This document shows, piece after piece, positions 40,507 to 50,953 of a stretch of 64,000 bases of DNA; the stretch's first letter is position 1; every line of letters begins with the position of its first letter. A program made the position numbers and the translations under genes. Source of the stretch: Blastomonas ursincola (GTDB lineage: Bacteria; Pseudomonadota; Alphaproteobacteria; Sphingomonadales; Sphingomonadaceae); the NCBI RefSeq assembly GCF_013607875.1, contig NZ_VDES01000003.1:277819-341818 (forward strand), in the 5' to 3' direction. The notes under the pieces are model-generated. The model was not told the DNA's origin. It made no database searches and worked only from the letters and a program-made list of their open reading frames with translations.

Positions 40507-40983
40507 CTATTCGGTCACGAAGCGTCGATATTGCTGCATCTGGTCGAGCCAGACGCTCAAATTCTCGTTGAACACCGCCTGCGGAATGCCGCCCTTGTCG
40601 GTGTCGACGTCCATCACCAGCACCGGATCATCCTCGTCGTCGCGATAGGCACGCACGAAGCGCTTTTTCGCGTTCCATTCGTTGAGCTTCTCGAGACTGA
40701 AACCCTTGCGGTCGTTGAAGCCGAAATAGAATTGCAGCGTCGCGCAATTGGTGCGGGCGTCATCGCAGTTCATCAGTGCGACCAGAAAGGGCATGTCGTC
40801 ATAGGCGCTGCGGATATAGGGATTGCCCTCTCCCTGCTTCAGTTCGCTCGGCAGACCGCGCGCCTTCAGCACTGCCTCGATGCTCTGTGGACTGCTTGCC
40901 ATCACATTCTGCGCCTGAGCGGGCAGGGCCGTGACCGCCGCGAGCACGGCGGCTGCAAGAACTCCCGAACGATACCCCTTCAT
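40507..40983 (-). CDS. Exported YbjN-domain-like protein
   Basis: A protein of 158 residues with a signal peptide (about residues 1-24, cut after PAQA) and a domain like the YbjN/type III secretion chaperone-like fold: IEAVLKARGLPSEL, LQFYFGFNDRKGFSLEKLNEWN, RAYRDDEDDPVLVMDVD. The two Cys in NCDDARTNC may form a disulfide. The function is unknown. GGAGGG about ten bases before ATG 40983 fixes the start. It is divergent from the nuo operon, sharing a 219-bp spacer. Confidence 0.78.
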   Translation of the reverse strand: MKGYRSGVLAAAVLAAVTALPAQAQNVMASSPQSIEAVLKARGLPSELKQGEGNPYIRSAYDDMPFLVALMNCDDARTNCATLQFYFGFNDRKGFSLEKLNEWNAKKRFVRAYRDDEDDPVLVMDVDTDKGGIPQAVFNENLSVWLDQMQQYRRFVTE

Positions 40984-41202
40984 TATGCCGATTCCCTCCA
41001 TTTTGCCGGTGCATGCTGCGGCGCAACGATGCACTAGCCCGGCAACCCTGTTCCGATTGTGCCGAAACGCACAGAAATGCGCAACTTTTCGTCGCTTTCT
41101 GCCCTGTAACCTGTGCGTCAAAAAAGGGGGTGATCCGGCTTGCGATAGGCGGTCCGCTGGCCTAAAGACGCCCCAAGCAACACGCACGAATGGGACGCGC
41201 GC

Positions 41203-41568
41203 ATGGCCGAATATCTGCCGATCCTGCTGTTCCTGGCGGTCGCTCTGCTCTTGTCGGTGGCATTTGTCTTTCTGCCGATCGGGGTATCGCGGCTCACAGG
41301 AGCGCACAAACCGACTGTCGCCAAACTGAGCGAATATGAATGTGGCTTTCCCGCGTTCGAGGATTCGCGCAGCCAGTTCGACGTCCGCTTCTACCTCGTC
41401 GCCATCCTGTTCATCATCTTCGATCTTGAAGCCGCGTTCCTGTTCCCCTGGGCAGTCTCGCTGGAACAGATCGGCTGGGCCGGCTGGCTCACGATGATGG
41501 TGTTCCTTTTCGAACTGGTCATCGGCCTGATTTACGCATGGAAAGTGGGAGCACTCGATTGGGAGTAA
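41203..41568 (+). CDS. nuoA: NADH-quinone oxidoreductase subunit A
   Basis: A membrane subunit of respiratory complex I (121 residues, three helices). The loop [36 protein letters not shown], cited by its parts YECGFPAF and [13 protein letters not shown], is the family signature at the quinone-tunnel entrance. First gene of the nuo operon; the promoter should lie in 40984-41202, where no clear boxes are seen. Confidence 0.96.
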   Translation: MAEYLPILLFLAVALLLSVAFVFLPIGVSRLTGAHKPTVAKLSEYECGFPAFEDSRSQFDVRFYLVAILFIIFDLEAAFLFPWAVSLEQIGWAGWLTMMVFLFELVIGLIYAWKVGALDWE

Positions 41569-42131
41569 ATCCGCAAAATCCGGCGCTCGTCACCGGCACC
41601 TCCGGCGCGGTCGTTCCGCCTGCCGGGACGCTGCCTGACGCCGGTTTCTTCAACGACATCAATGCCGAAGTGTCGGACAAGGGCTTTCTGGTCACCTCGA
41701 CCGAGGAGCTGTTCCAATGGGCGCGCACCGGATCGCTCTGGTGGATGACCTTTGGCTTGGCCTGCTGCGCGGTGGAGATGATCCACGTCAACATGCCGCG
41801 CTACGACATGGAGCGGTTTGGCGTCGCACCGCGCGCTTCGCCACGCCAGTCGGACGTCATGATCGTCGCGGGCACGCTGTGCAACAAGATGGCCCCGGCG
41901 CTGCGCCGCGTCTACGACCAGATGTCCGAACCGAAATACGTGATTTCGATGGGCAGCTGCGCCAATGGCGGTGGCTATTATCATTACAGTTATTCGGTGG
42001 TGCGCGGCTGCGACCGCATCGTGCCGGTGGACATCTATGTTCCCGGCTGCCCGCCGACTGCCGAGGCTCTGCTCTACGGTGTGATGCAGTTGCAGCGCAA
42101 GATCCGCAGGGTCGGCACGATCGAACGCTGA
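41559..42131 (+). CDS. nuoB: NADH-quinone oxidoreductase subunit B
   Basis: A peripheral-arm subunit of 190 residues that carries the N2 [4Fe-4S] cluster. Cys pairs in [22 protein letters not shown] and [13 protein letters not shown] are the ligands. The start chosen is TTG 41559 (then GVNPQNPAL) because GGGAG lies eight bases before it; ATG 41538 is in frame but inside nuoA with no ribosome site. It overlaps nuoA by ten bases. Confidence 0.95.
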   Translation: MGVNPQNPALVTGTSGAVVPPAGTLPDAGFFNDINAEVSDKGFLVTSTEELFQWARTGSLWWMTFGLACCAVEMIHVNMPRYDMERFGVAPRASPRQSDVMIVAGTLCNKMAPALRRVYDQMSEPKYVISMGSCANGGGYYHYSYSVVRGCDRIVPVDIYVPGCPPTAEALLYGVMQLQRKIRRVGTIER

Positions 42132-42195
42132 TTTGATTGGTGAATGGCCCGCTGTGGAGGCGGGCCGCGAACGATACGCACGTTAAGGGACGCAC

Positions 42196-42930
42196 ATGGG
42201 ACATTCGGCGCCACGCTATGCCGTTCTCGATGGCCTGGGCGATGCTGTCGCCGCCACGCTGGGCAACCGGCTGCTGGCGACGCGCTTCACCCAGGGCGAG
42301 TATTGCTTCACCGTCCGCCGTGAGGCGGTGGCGGAGGCGCTCGACCTGTTGCGTGACGTGCACGAGTATCAACAGCTCATGGAGATCGCGGGCGTCGATT
42401 ATCCCGACCGTGCCGAGCGGTTCGAAGTCGTCTACTGCCTGCTCAGCCTGACGAAGAACCACCGCATCCGCGTCGCGTGCACCACCGACGAGGACACCCC
42501 GGTGCCGACCGTCACCCATATCTGGGAAGTCGCCGGCTGGCTCGAGCGCGAAGTGTACGACATGTACGGCGTGATCTTTGCCGGAAACCAGGACCTGCGC
42601 CGCATCCTCACCGATTACGGCTTCCGCGGTCACCCCTTCCGCAAGGACTTTCCGCTCACCGGCTATAGCGAGATGCGCTATTCCGAAGAACAGGGCCGGG
42701 TGGTCTACGAGCCTGTGAAGCTGGCGCAGGACTTCCGCAATTTCGACTTCACCTCGCCCTGGGAAGGTGCCGACTATGTGCTGCCGGGCGACGAGAAATC
42801 GCTGGGCGGGCCGCCGCAATCGCCGACGCCCAAGACGACCGACAAGCCTTCGGATACCGGCGCAGGCGCGGCTGCCAACAAGGAAGCCGCCAAGCCCAGC
42901 GAGAACGCACCCAAGGAGGATAAGGCGTGA
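42196..42930 (+). CDS. nuoC: NADH-quinone oxidoreductase subunit C
   Basis: A subunit of 244 residues of the complex I peripheral arm. The signature [34 protein letters not shown] is intact (key parts [24 protein letters not shown]). After about residue 198 a 45-residue tail rich in Pro, Lys, Ala and Ser follows; it is probably disordered and not part of the conserved fold. AGGGA six bases before ATG 42196. NuoC and NuoD are separate, not fused as in E. coli. Confidence 0.95.
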   Translation: MGHSAPRYAVLDGLGDAVAATLGNRLLATRFTQGEYCFTVRREAVAEALDLLRDVHEYQQLMEIAGVDYPDRAERFEVVYCLLSLTKNHRIRVACTTDEDTPVPTVTHIWEVAGWLEREVYDMYGVIFAGNQDLRRILTDYGFRGHPFRKDFPLTGYSEMRYSEEQGRVVYEPVKLAQDFRNFDFTSPWEGADYVLPGDEKSLGGPPQSPTPKTTDKPSDTGAGAAANKEAAKPSENAPKEDKA

Positions 42931-44165
42931 TGGCCGAGTCGCTTCAGGACATGACCGTCGACGGTCTGGTCGAACAGGATTCGACCACCGGCGATCTGGA
43001 AATCCAGAATTACACGATCAATTTCGGGCCCCAGCACCCGGCGGCGCACGGCGTGTTGCGCATGGTGATGGAGCTGGATGGCGAGATTGTCGAGCGCATC
43101 GATCCGCATGTCGGCCTGCTCCACCGCGGCACCGAAAAGCTGATCGAATACAAGACCTATCTGCAGGCGCTGCCTTATTTCGACCGGCTCGATTACTGCT
43201 CGCCGCTGGCGATGGAGTACAGCTATGTGCTGGCGATCGAGAAGCTGCTGAACCTCGAGGTGCCGCTGCGTGCCCAGTATCTGCGCGTGCTGTTCGCCGA
43301 GCTGACCCGCATCTGCAACCACATGCTCAACCTGGGCGCGCACGTGATGGACGTGGGCGCGATGACGCCCAACCTGTGGTTGTTCGAAATCCGCGAGGAT
43401 TGCCTCAACTTCTTCGAACGCGCCTCGGGCGCGCGCATGCACAGCGCCTGGTTCCGTCCCGGCGGCGTGCATCAGGACGTGCCGCTCAAGCTGCTCACCG
43501 ATCTGGCCGACTGGCTCGACACCTTCCCCAAGCTGTTCGAGGATTCGATGAGCCTGGTGGTCGACAACCGCATCTTCAAGCAGCGCAATGTCGATATCGC
43601 GGTGGTGTCGAAGGACGATGCGGTGCGCTGGGGCTTTTCCGGGCCGATGATCCGCGGCAGCGGCATCCCCTGGGATCTGCGCAAGTCGCAGCCTTATGAT
43701 GTCTATGACCGGATGGAGTTCGACGTGCCCGTCGGCACGCGCGGCGACTGCTATGACCGGTTCATGGTCCGCGTCGAGGAAGTGCGCCAGTCCGCGCGGA
43801 TCATGCGCCAGTGCCTCAACGAGATGCCCGACGGCCCGATCGCCTCGCTCGACCGCAAGGTGGTTCCGCCCAAGCGCGGCGAGATGAAGCAGTCGATGGA
43901 AGCGCTGATCCATCACTTCAAGCTCTATACCGAGGGCTTCCACGTTCCGGCGGGCGAAGTCTATGTCGCGACCGAAAGCCCCAAGGGCGAATTCGGCGTG
44001 TATCTGGTCAGCGACGGCACCAACAAGCCCTATCGCTGCAAGATCCGCCCGACCGCGTTCAGCCATCTCCAGGCGATGGAGTTCATGAGCAGGGGGCACA
44101 TGCTGTCCGACGCGACCGCCATTCTGGGTGCGATCGACGTCGTGTTCGGGGAGTGCGACCGGTGA
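42930..44165 (+). CDS. nuoD: NADH-quinone oxidoreductase subunit D
   Basis: A 49-kDa-type subunit of 411 residues that lines the quinone site. [36 protein letters not shown] and the C-terminal DVVFGECDR are typical. A perfect AAGGAGG lies at 42913-42919 before ATG 42930, which overlaps the nuoC stop (TGATG); GTG 42927 is the alternative. Confidence 0.96.
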   Translation: MAESLQDMTVDGLVEQDSTTGDLEIQNYTINFGPQHPAAHGVLRMVMELDGEIVERIDPHVGLLHRGTEKLIEYKTYLQALPYFDRLDYCSPLAMEYSYVLAIEKLLNLEVPLRAQYLRVLFAELTRICNHMLNLGAHVMDVGAMTPNLWLFEIREDCLNFFERASGARMHSAWFRPGGVHQDVPLKLLTDLADWLDTFPKLFEDSMSLVVDNRIFKQRNVDIAVVSKDDAVRWGFSGPMIRGSGIPWDLRKSQPYDVYDRMEFDVPVGTRGDCYDRFMVRVEEVRQSARIMRQCLNEMPDGPIASLDRKVVPPKRGEMKQSMEALIHHFKLYTEGFHVPAGEVYVATESPKGEFGVYLVSDGTNKPYRCKIRPTAFSHLQAMEFMSRGHMLSDATAILGAIDVVFGECDR

Positions 44166-44497
44166 TGGAACGGTTGGCCGTGGCAGAGGCGATGATTGCG
44201 CATTACAACGCGCAGGACGCGGATGCCTATGTCGCGCTGATGACCGAAAATGCCTGCGAGGCAGGCTATCGCGGTGCGGTGCTGCGCGAGGGGCGTGAAG
44301 GCGTGCGCGCGGGGCTCAAGGCCATGTTCGCCGAGTTTCCCCAGAACCGCGCGGAAATTCTCTCGGCACACCTGCTCGGCGAGACGGTTGTCCTGCACGA
44401 GAAGGTCTCGCGCTCGGCCGATGCCGAGCCGTTCGAAGTCATGTCGATCTACAGTTTTGAAGGCGACAAGGTGTCGCGTGTGGAGTTTGTCCGCTGA
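44165..44497 (+). CDS. NTF2/SnoaL-like protein inside the nuo operon
   Basis: A protein of 110 residues with a cystatin-like NTF2 fold: N-terminal helix AEAMIAHYNAQDADAYVALM, GREGVRAGLKAMFAEFPQNR, and the strand LGETVVLHEKVSRS followed by VMSIYSFEGDKVSRVEFVR. Related proteins are isomerases, hydrolases or ligand-binding folds. It is not a complex I subunit. It overlaps nuoD before and nuoE after (TGATG on both sides), so it is made together with them. An assembly or protective role is speculative. Confidence 0.8.
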   Translation: MERLAVAEAMIAHYNAQDADAYVALMTENACEAGYRGAVLREGREGVRAGLKAMFAEFPQNRAEILSAHLLGETVVLHEKVSRSADAEPFEVMSIYSFEGDKVSRVEFVR

Positions 44498-45168
44498 TGG
44501 CTGACGCAGCCCATATCCCCGATGAAGCCGAAACCCGCGCCCGCTGGGGTGCGTTCGCGTTCACCGACGAGAATCTTGCCAAGGCGAAGACGATCATCGC
44601 GCGCTATCCCGAAGGGCGCCAGCGCAGCGCGGTGATGCCGCTGCTCGATCTGGCCCAGCGCCAGGTGGGTGCAGAGACGCAGACCCAGGGCTGGCTGCCG
44701 GTCCCGGTGATCGAATATGTCGCCGCGATGCTCGATATGCCGTATATCCGGGCGTACGAGGTCGCGAGCTTCTACACGATGTACAATCTGGCGCCGGTCG
44801 GCCGCTATCATGTGCAGGTGTGCGGCACCACGCCGTGTCTGCTGCGCGGATCGGACGATGTGATGGCCGCCTGCGCGAACAAGGGTCTCGTCAAGGGCAA
44901 GACCACGCCCGACGGCCTGTTCACGCTGACCGAGGTGGAGTGCATGGGCAATTGCGCCAATGCGCCCATGGTGCAGATCAACGACGACAATTTCGAGGAT
45001 CTGGACTACGATCGCACGATCGGCATCCTGGAAGCCTTGGCAGCGGGTGAGAGCCCCAAGCCGGGCACACAGATTCCGGGCCGTCATACCAGCGAACCCG
45101 AAGGCGGGCCGACCACGCTCAAGCAGATGGTCGATGCCAATCACGACTATCGGGGTGAATGGGGATGA
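44497..45168 (+). CDS. nuoE: NADH-quinone oxidoreductase subunit E
   Basis: A 24-kDa-type subunit of 223 residues with a thioredoxin-like fold and the [2Fe-2S] cluster N1a. Ligands lie in CGTTPCLLRG and ECMGNCANAPM. Its start overlaps the NTF2-like gene. Its C-terminal tail (about 40 residues, Pro/Gly rich) is longer than in E. coli NuoE. Confidence 0.95.
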   Translation: MADAAHIPDEAETRARWGAFAFTDENLAKAKTIIARYPEGRQRSAVMPLLDLAQRQVGAETQTQGWLPVPVIEYVAAMLDMPYIRAYEVASFYTMYNLAPVGRYHVQVCGTTPCLLRGSDDVMAACANKGLVKGKTTPDGLFTLTEVECMGNCANAPMVQINDDNFEDLDYDRTIGILEALAAGESPKPGTQIPGRHTSEPEGGPTTLKQMVDANHDYRGEWG

Positions 45169-45335
45169 CGACGCCGGTCAAGGCCGGGGTCCCGCTGCTC
45201 GGCATCATCTTTCTGGCGCTGGCGATCTTCAAGTTCGTCCAGGGCGACGGATGGGTGGTCTGGGCGATTTTGGCGTTTTTGTTCGGCGGTTTCGGCATTT
45301 TCAGCCGCAGCCGTTCTGGAGGTAATCAGTCGTGA
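45165..45335 (+). CDS. 56-residue membrane protein between nuoE and nuoF
   Basis: Reading from ATG 45165 gives 56 residues: a short start MTTPVKAG, a hydrophobic helix (about 9-24, [17 protein letters not shown]), a loop QGDGW, a second helix (about 31-47, rich in Val, Ile, Phe, Gly) and a basic tail [10 protein letters not shown]. It overlaps nuoE by four bases (ATGA) and nuoF by four (GTGA), so it is clearly part of the translated operon. No family is recognised. It may be an assembly factor or an accessory membrane subunit. Confidence 0.8.
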   Translation: MTTPVKAGVPLLGIIFLALAIFKFVQGDGWVVWAILAFLFGGFGIFSRSRSGGNQS

Positions 45336-46633
45336 GTCTCGCTGACAAGGATCGCATCTTCACCAATGTCTACGGGTTCCAGCCCTGGAACCTGAAGGCG
45401 GCCGAGGCGCGTGGCGATTGGGACAAGACCAAGGACCTGATCGCCTGGGGTCAGGACCGGATCATTGACGAGGTCAAGGCATCGGGCCTGCGCGGACGCG
45501 GTGGTGCGGGCTTCCCCACCGGCATGAAGTGGAGCTTCATGCCCAAGGAATCGAAGGACGGCCGTCCGAGCTTTCTGGTCATCAACGCTGACGAATCCGA
45601 GCCGGGCAGCTGCAAGGACCGCGAAATCCTGCGTCACGACCCGCACAAGCTGATCGAAGGCGCGCTGATCGCCGGGTTCGCGATGCGTGCGCGCGCCGCC
45701 TATATCTATGTCCGCGGCGAATATATCCGCGAGGCCGAAGTGCTGCAGGCTGCGGTCGACGAGGCCTATGAGGCTGGGCTGATCGGCAAGAATGCCGCCA
45801 AGTCGGGCTATGATTTCGACGTGTTCGTCCATCGCGGTGCCGGCGCCTATATCTGCGGTGAAGAGACCGCGATGATCGAGAGCCTCGAGGGCAAGAAGGG
45901 CCAGCCACGGCTCAAGCCGCCTTTCCCGGCGGGTGCCGGGCTTTATGGCTGCCCGACCACGGTTAACAATGTCGAATCGATCGCGGTGGTGCCGACGATC
46001 CTGCGCCGCAGCGCAGCCTGGTTCGCAAGCTTCGGTCGCGAGAACAACAAGGGCACCAAGCTGTTCCAGATCAGCGGGCATGTCGAAAAGCCCTGCGTGG
46101 TCGAGGAAGCCATGAGCATCCCGTTCCGCGAACTGATCGAGCGGCATTGCGGCGGCATTCGCGGTGGCTGGGACAATCTGCTGGCGGTGATTCCCGGCGG
46201 ATCGTCGGTGCCGCTGGTGCCTGCCGCGCAGATCATCGACGCACCGATGGATTTCGACGGCCTCAAGGATGTTGGATCGGGCCTCGGCACCGCCGCGATC
46301 ATCGTCATGGACAAGTCGACCGACATTGTGCAGGCGATCAGCCGCCTGAGCTATTTCTACAAGCATGAGAGCTGCGGCCAGTGCACGCCGTGCCGCGAAG
46401 GCACCGGCTGGATGTGGCGCGTCATGGAGCGCATGCGCACCGGCGATGCCGATCTCAGCGAAATCGATACGCTTTACGAAGTCACGAAACAGGTCGAAGG
46501 GCACACCATCTGCGCTCTGGGCGATGCCGCCGCCTGGCCCATCCAGGGCCTGATTCGGCATTTCCGCCCCGAGATGGAACGCCGCATCATCGAGAAGCAG
46601 GGTACTGGTTCAATGATGGAGGCTGCAGAATGA
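45332..46633 (+). CDS. nuoF: NADH-quinone oxidoreductase subunit F
   Basis: A 51-kDa-type subunit of 433 residues that binds NADH, FMN and the N3 [4Fe-4S] cluster. The motifs are [16 protein letters not shown] (NADH/FMN), [12 protein letters not shown] and [15 protein letters not shown] (cluster). It starts with GTG 45332 inside the end of the 56-residue gene. Confidence 0.96.
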   Translation: MSLADKDRIFTNVYGFQPWNLKAAEARGDWDKTKDLIAWGQDRIIDEVKASGLRGRGGAGFPTGMKWSFMPKESKDGRPSFLVINADESEPGSCKDREILRHDPHKLIEGALIAGFAMRARAAYIYVRGEYIREAEVLQAAVDEAYEAGLIGKNAAKSGYDFDVFVHRGAGAYICGEETAMIESLEGKKGQPRLKPPFPAGAGLYGCPTTVNNVESIAVVPTILRRSAAWFASFGRENNKGTKLFQISGHVEKPCVVEEAMSIPFRELIERHCGGIRGGWDNLLAVIPGGSSVPLVPAAQIIDAPMDFDGLKDVGSGLGTAAIIVMDKSTDIVQAISRLSYFYKHESCGQCTPCREGTGWMWRVMERMRTGDADLSEIDTLYEVTKQVEGHTICALGDAAAWPIQGLIRHFRPEMERRIIEKQGTGSMMEAAE

Positions 46634-47265
46634 GGAAGTTTGCAAAGGCGACACTGGCCGTGCTGGCCATGGCATCGATGACGTCTCCGGCACTGGCGAC
46701 CGGCGCTGGCTGGTGGAACATGCCTGACGAGGCGGTCAAGACCGCGCTCAAGCGCACCGCGCTGGGCGGGGCGGACACGATGCGCGCCTTTGCCCTCTGT
46801 GCGGTCAAGCGGAACCCCAAATATGTCGAGGCGCTGCTGGCCACGACCCAGGGCAGCCTGGAAGAACGGGCCGCTTCGCGCAGTCTGACCAATGCCAATT
46901 TCGATTGCATGCCCTCCGGCGAGTTCACGCTGGGCGGTCTTTCGGTGCGCGGTAGCCTTGCCGAAGCAATGTTCTGGACACGCTATGCCGACGCCAATGT
47001 CGACGCGCTGAAGGTGCGCAGCGACGAGAAGGGCGAGAAGGAACGGTTTGCCGACTGCGCAGCCGATGGCAGCCTGGACGATGTGCGTGCGCTGATCGCG
47101 ACCGCGCCCAAGAGCAAGGATGAAGGCGAGGCGCTCAACGCGCTGATGCCGCGTCTGCGCGATTGCATTGCCAAGACCAGCTTCAGCTCGATGGACAATG
47201 CCTCGGCGCGTTCGTTGGTGGCAGAGGCGCTGTATCGCGCAGCCAAGCGCGGTGCGGTGAGCTGA
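46630..47265 (+). CDS. Exported protein with two Cys-x35-Cys repeats (first paralogue)
   Basis: A protein of 211 residues with a signal peptide ([23 protein letters not shown]). The mature part holds two copies of a roughly 65-75-residue unit: Cys, ten residues, AL[LI]AT, then a second Cys exactly 35 residues after the first, followed about 14 residues later by R-x-x-[LV]-x-EA. The copies start at [10 protein letters not shown] and [10 protein letters not shown]. No known family is recognised. It overlaps nuoF (ATGA) and is followed five bases later by a paralogue of the same design, both before nuoG. Each Cys pair may form a periplasmic disulfide. Confidence 0.8.
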   Translation: MRKFAKATLAVLAMASMTSPALATGAGWWNMPDEAVKTALKRTALGGADTMRAFALCAVKRNPKYVEALLATTQGSLEERAASRSLTNANFDCMPSGEFTLGGLSVRGSLAEAMFWTRYADANVDALKVRSDEKGEKERFADCAADGSLDDVRALIATAPKSKDEGEALNALMPRLRDCIAKTSFSSMDNASARSLVAEALYRAAKRGAVS

Positions 47266-47270
47266 TCGTT

Positions 47271-47897
47271 ATGCCGCGCCTCGGCTTTTCCCTGATGGTA
47301 GCCTCAGCGCTTGCCGTGCCTGCTCAGGCAGGTGCGGCAGAGCCTGCACTGGTGCCCAAGCAACAGGTCGTGTCCGAATTTGCCGCCTGTGTGCTGGAGC
47401 AGCAGCCCGAGCGCGTCCGCGCGCTGCTGGCGAGCGAGCAGGGGAGCGACGAAGAACGCAGCGTTGCCAAGCGTCTGATGGAAGGCACGGCCAGCTGTAC
47501 GCGCGGCCGCGCTTTCATCACCATGCGCACGGGAGAGGCACGCGGCGCTTTGGCTGAAGCTGTGCTCAAGGCGGATGCCGGACTGGCGGGATATGCCGAT
47601 GGTCTGGCCGTGCAGGATTTCGCCCGCCCCACCGAAACCACCGGGCGGAAGTTCGTGATCGCCTATGGCCAGTGCCTTGCCGCGCGGTCGCCTTCGCAGG
47701 CGCGTGCGCTGATCGCGACCGATTATGACTCGGCGGCGGAACGCGACGCCATGATGGGCTTCGATGCCGCGCTCAAGGACTGCATGCCCACCGGGCTTGC
47801 CTATCAGATCAACATCCGCGACGTGCGCAATCACGTCGCCTCTGCATTGTACGACCGGGCGCTGGCCGCATCCGGTGGTGGAGACAAGAATGCCTAA
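47271..47897 (+). CDS. Exported protein with two Cys-x35-Cys repeats (second paralogue)
   Basis: A protein of 208 residues with a signal peptide (MPRLGFSLMVASALAVPAQA). Two repeat units start at FAACVLEQQP and YGQCLAARSP. Both show Cys-x35-Cys, an RAL[LI]A core and a final R-x-x-[LV]-A-x-A, matching the preceding gene. The pair probably arose by duplication of a gene that already had an internal duplication. Its end overlaps nuoG by eight bases. Function unknown; export and operon position point to the cell envelope near complex I. Confidence 0.8.
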   Translation: MPRLGFSLMVASALAVPAQAGAAEPALVPKQQVVSEFAACVLEQQPERVRALLASEQGSDEERSVAKRLMEGTASCTRGRAFITMRTGEARGALAEAVLKADAGLAGYADGLAVQDFARPTETTGRKFVIAYGQCLAARSPSQARALIATDYDSAAERDAMMGFDAALKDCMPTGLAYQINIRDVRNHVASALYDRALAASGGGDKNA

Positions 47898-49908
47898 GCT
47901 TACCGTCGATGGGATCGAGGTCGAAGTCCCCCAGGGGGCGACCGTGCTGCAGGCCTGTGAGGCCGCGGGCAAGGAAATCCCGCGCTTCTGCTATCATGAG
48001 CGGCTCAGCATCGCCGGCAACTGCCGCATGTGTTTGGTCGAGGTGAAGCCCGGACCGCCCAAGCCGCAGGCGAGCTGCGCGCTGCCCGCGATGGACAATC
48101 AGGAAGTCCGCACCAACTCCGACATGGTGAAGAAGGCGCGCGAAGGCGTCATGGAATTCCTGCTGATCAACCACCCGCTCGATTGCCCGATCTGCGATCA
48201 GGGCGGCGAGTGCGACCTGCAGGACCAGTCGGTCGCTTATGGCCGCGGCGGATCGCGCTATGACGAGAACAAGCGCGCCGTCACCGAAAAATATATGGGC
48301 CCCATCATCAAGACGGTGATGACCCGCTGCATCCACTGCACCCGCTGCGTGCGCTTTGCCGAGGAAGTGGCCGGCACCGAGCAGATCGGGGCTATCGGTC
48401 GCGGCGAGAACATGCAGATCACCAGCTATCTGGAAAAGGCGGTCTCGTCCGAGCTTTCGGGCAATGTCATCGACCTGTGCCCCGTGGGTGCGCTGACCTC
48501 GCGGCCCTATGCCTATGAGGCGCGGCCGTGGGAGCTGAAGAAGACGCTGGGCATCGACGTGATGGATGCGGTCGGCACCAATATCCGCTTCGACAGCCGG
48601 GGCAGGGAAGTGCTGCGCGTGCTGCCGCGCGTCAATGACGACGTGAACGAGGAATGGGCGCACGACAAGACCCGCTATGCGGTCGACGGCCTGATGCGTC
48701 GCCGTCTAGACCGGCCCTATGTGCGCCGCGACGGCAAGCTCGTCCCGGCGAGCTGGGCCGAGGCGTTCCAGGCGATTGCCGATGTGCAGGCCGGATCGAG
48801 CGTCGCGGCCGTCGCCGGCGATCTGCTCGATTGCGAAACCATGTTCGCAGCGCGCGAACTCCTGGCCAAGATGGGCTCGACGCTGATCGAGGGCCGTCAG
48901 ACCGGCCTGAAATATGACGTGTCGAGCCTGGCTGCGGTCAATTTCAACTCGACGCTGAACGGCATCGAGACTGCTGACACCATCCTGCTGGTGGGGACCA
49001 ACCCGCGCTGGGAAGCGCCGCTGGTCAACACCCGCATCCGCAAGGCGATCAAGCATGGTGCCAAGGTCTATGGCATCGGTGCCGAAATCGACCTCACCTA
49101 CAAGGTTGAATGGCTGGGCAATGACATGGGCCTGCTGGCGAAGCTGCCCGGTGCGGTGGCCGATGCGCTGAAGGGCGCCAAGCGGCCCGCGATCATCCTG
49201 GGCGGTGGCGCGCTGGCGGTCGAAGGCGCGCATGGCGCGGCACTGGCGCTGGCCGATAGCTTCAACCTGGTCCGCGATACCGAAGATGGTCCGTGGAACG
49301 GCTTCAACGTGCTGCACATGGCGGCATCGCGCATGGGCGGGCTGATGCTCGGATGGGCACAGCCCGGCGGCATCGCCGATCTGGTCGCCGCCAAGCCGAA
49401 ACTGCTGTTCGCGCTGGGAGCGGACGAGGTGGATTTTGCCAAGTTCGATGGCAGCTTCAAGGTGTTCGTCGGCCATCATGGCGACAAGGGCGCCGCGGCA
49501 GCGGATGTCATCCTGCCCGCTGCGGCTTACCCCGAAAAGAACGGCACCTATGTCAATGTCGAGGGCCGTGTGCAGATGAGCGACAAGGCCGTGTTCGCGC
49601 CGGGCGATGCCCGCGAGGACTGGTCGATCCTGCGCGCGCTGTCCGAAGTGCTGGGTCACAAGCTGCCCTTCGACAGCTTTGCCGAGTGTCGCGCGGCGAT
49701 GATCGCGGCGGTTCCGGCACTGGGTGTCGAGGGTCTGGCGAGCTATGACTGGGCGCCGCCCAAGCTCGCCGCCAGCCCGTCGGGCGAAGTCGGCTATCCG
49801 ATCAAGGATTTCTATCTCACCAACGCCATCGCGCGCGCCTCGGCGACGATGCAGCGCTGCTCGGCTGAACTGCTGCACGGCGAAGAGATGCTGGAGGCCG
49901 CAGAATGA
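47890..49908 (+). CDS. nuoG: NADH-quinone oxidoreductase subunit G
   Basis: A subunit of 672 residues. The N-terminal [2Fe-2S] domain ([15 protein letters not shown]), a His-Cys3 region ([15 protein letters not shown]) and a [4Fe-4S] motif ([10 protein letters not shown]) are followed by a molybdopterin-oxidoreductase-like domain without the cofactor. It carries electrons along the peripheral arm. GGAG seven bases before ATG 47890. Confidence 0.95.
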   Translation: MPKLTVDGIEVEVPQGATVLQACEAAGKEIPRFCYHERLSIAGNCRMCLVEVKPGPPKPQASCALPAMDNQEVRTNSDMVKKAREGVMEFLLINHPLDCPICDQGGECDLQDQSVAYGRGGSRYDENKRAVTEKYMGPIIKTVMTRCIHCTRCVRFAEEVAGTEQIGAIGRGENMQITSYLEKAVSSELSGNVIDLCPVGALTSRPYAYEARPWELKKTLGIDVMDAVGTNIRFDSRGREVLRVLPRVNDDVNEEWAHDKTRYAVDGLMRRRLDRPYVRRDGKLVPASWAEAFQAIADVQAGSSVAAVAGDLLDCETMFAARELLAKMGSTLIEGRQTGLKYDVSSLAAVNFNSTLNGIETADTILLVGTNPRWEAPLVNTRIRKAIKHGAKVYGIGAEIDLTYKVEWLGNDMGLLAKLPGAVADALKGAKRPAIILGGGALAVEGAHGAALALADSFNLVRDTEDGPWNGFNVLHMAASRMGGLMLGWAQPGGIADLVAAKPKLLFALGADEVDFAKFDGSFKVFVGHHGDKGAAAADVILPAAAYPEKNGTYVNVEGRVQMSDKAVFAPGDAREDWSILRALSEVLGHKLPFDSFAECRAAMIAAVPALGVEGLASYDWAPPKLAASPSGEVGYPIKDFYLTNAIARASATMQRCSAELLHGEEMLEAAE

Positions 49909-50948
49909 CCGAGTTTTTCCAATCCGCATTGGGCACCGGCTGGGGCTGGTTCGTTGCCAATCTCATCCTGATCCTGCTGATCGCGCTGCCGGTGATGCTG
50001 TCAGTGGCGATCGTCATCTATTTCGACCGCAAGATCTGGGCGGCGATGGCGCTGCGGCGCGGGCCGAACGTCGTGGGCCCCTTCGGCATCCTGCAGAGCT
50101 TTGCCGATGCGGCCAAGGTGTTCCTGCAGGAGACGATTATCCCCTCGAGCGCCAACAAGGGCCTGTTCCTGCTCGCGCCGATCATTACCTTCACCGTGGC
50201 GCTCTTGAGCTGGGCGGTGATCCCGTTCGACCAGGACATGGTGCTGGCAGACATCAATGTCGGGCTGCTCTACATTCTCGCGGTGAGCTCGCTCGGCGTG
50301 TACGGCGTCGTGATCGCCGGCTGGGCGTCGAACTCCAAATATCCGTTCTTCTCGGCGCTGCGTGCGTCGGCGCAGATGATCTCTTACGAGGTGTCGATCG
50401 GCTTCATCATCGTGACCGTGGTGCTGTGGACTGGCAGCTTCAACCTCAACGCGATCGTCGAGGCGCAGCGCGGCCATGGGCTGGGCTTCATCAACTGGTA
50501 CGGTTTCAACCTTCTGCTCTTCCCGATGGCGGTGATGTTCCTCATCTCCTCGCTCGCCGAAACCGCGCGCGCGCCGTTCGACCTGACCGAGGCGGAGAGC
50601 GAGCTGGTCGCCGGATACCAGACCGAATATTCGTCGATGGCCTTCGCTTTGTTCTGGCTCGGCGAATATGCCAATGTGCTGCTGATGTGCACGCTCAACG
50701 CGGTGCTGTTCTGGGGCGGCTGGCTGCCGCCGGTGGATTGGGCGCCGCTCTATGCCGTGCCGGGCATCCTCTGGCTGATCCTCAAGATTTCGGCCTTTTT
50801 CTTCATCTTCAGCTGGGTCAAGGCGACCGTTCCCCGGTACCGCTATGACCAGCTGATGCGGCTGGGCTGGAAGGTGTTCCTGCCCATCTCGCTGCTGTGG
50901 ATTTTCCTGGTGTCGGGTTACCTGATGCTGACGAGATACGGGGTCTGA
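49905..50948 (+). CDS. nuoH: NADH-quinone oxidoreductase subunit H
   Basis: A membrane subunit of 347 residues with about eight helices that forms the quinone chamber. ERK-like [42 protein letters not shown] and [15 protein letters not shown] are the conserved loops. Its start overlaps the nuoG stop (ATGA). Confidence 0.96.
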   Translation: MTEFFQSALGTGWGWFVANLILILLIALPVMLSVAIVIYFDRKIWAAMALRRGPNVVGPFGILQSFADAAKVFLQETIIPSSANKGLFLLAPIITFTVALLSWAVIPFDQDMVLADINVGLLYILAVSSLGVYGVVIAGWASNSKYPFFSALRASAQMISYEVSIGFIIVTVVLWTGSFNLNAIVEAQRGHGLGFINWYGFNLLLFPMAVMFLISSLAETARAPFDLTEAESELVAGYQTEYSSMAFALFWLGEYANVLLMCTLNAVLFWGGWLPPVDWAPLYAVPGILWLILKISAFFFIFSWVKATVPRYRYDQLMRLGWKVFLPISLLWIFLVSGYLMLTRYGV

Positions 50949-50953
50949 TAGAC

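Noticed and set aside
41538-41558. ATG 41538 as start of nuoB
   Set aside because: It lies deep inside nuoA without a ribosome site, whereas GGGAG precedes TTG 41559.
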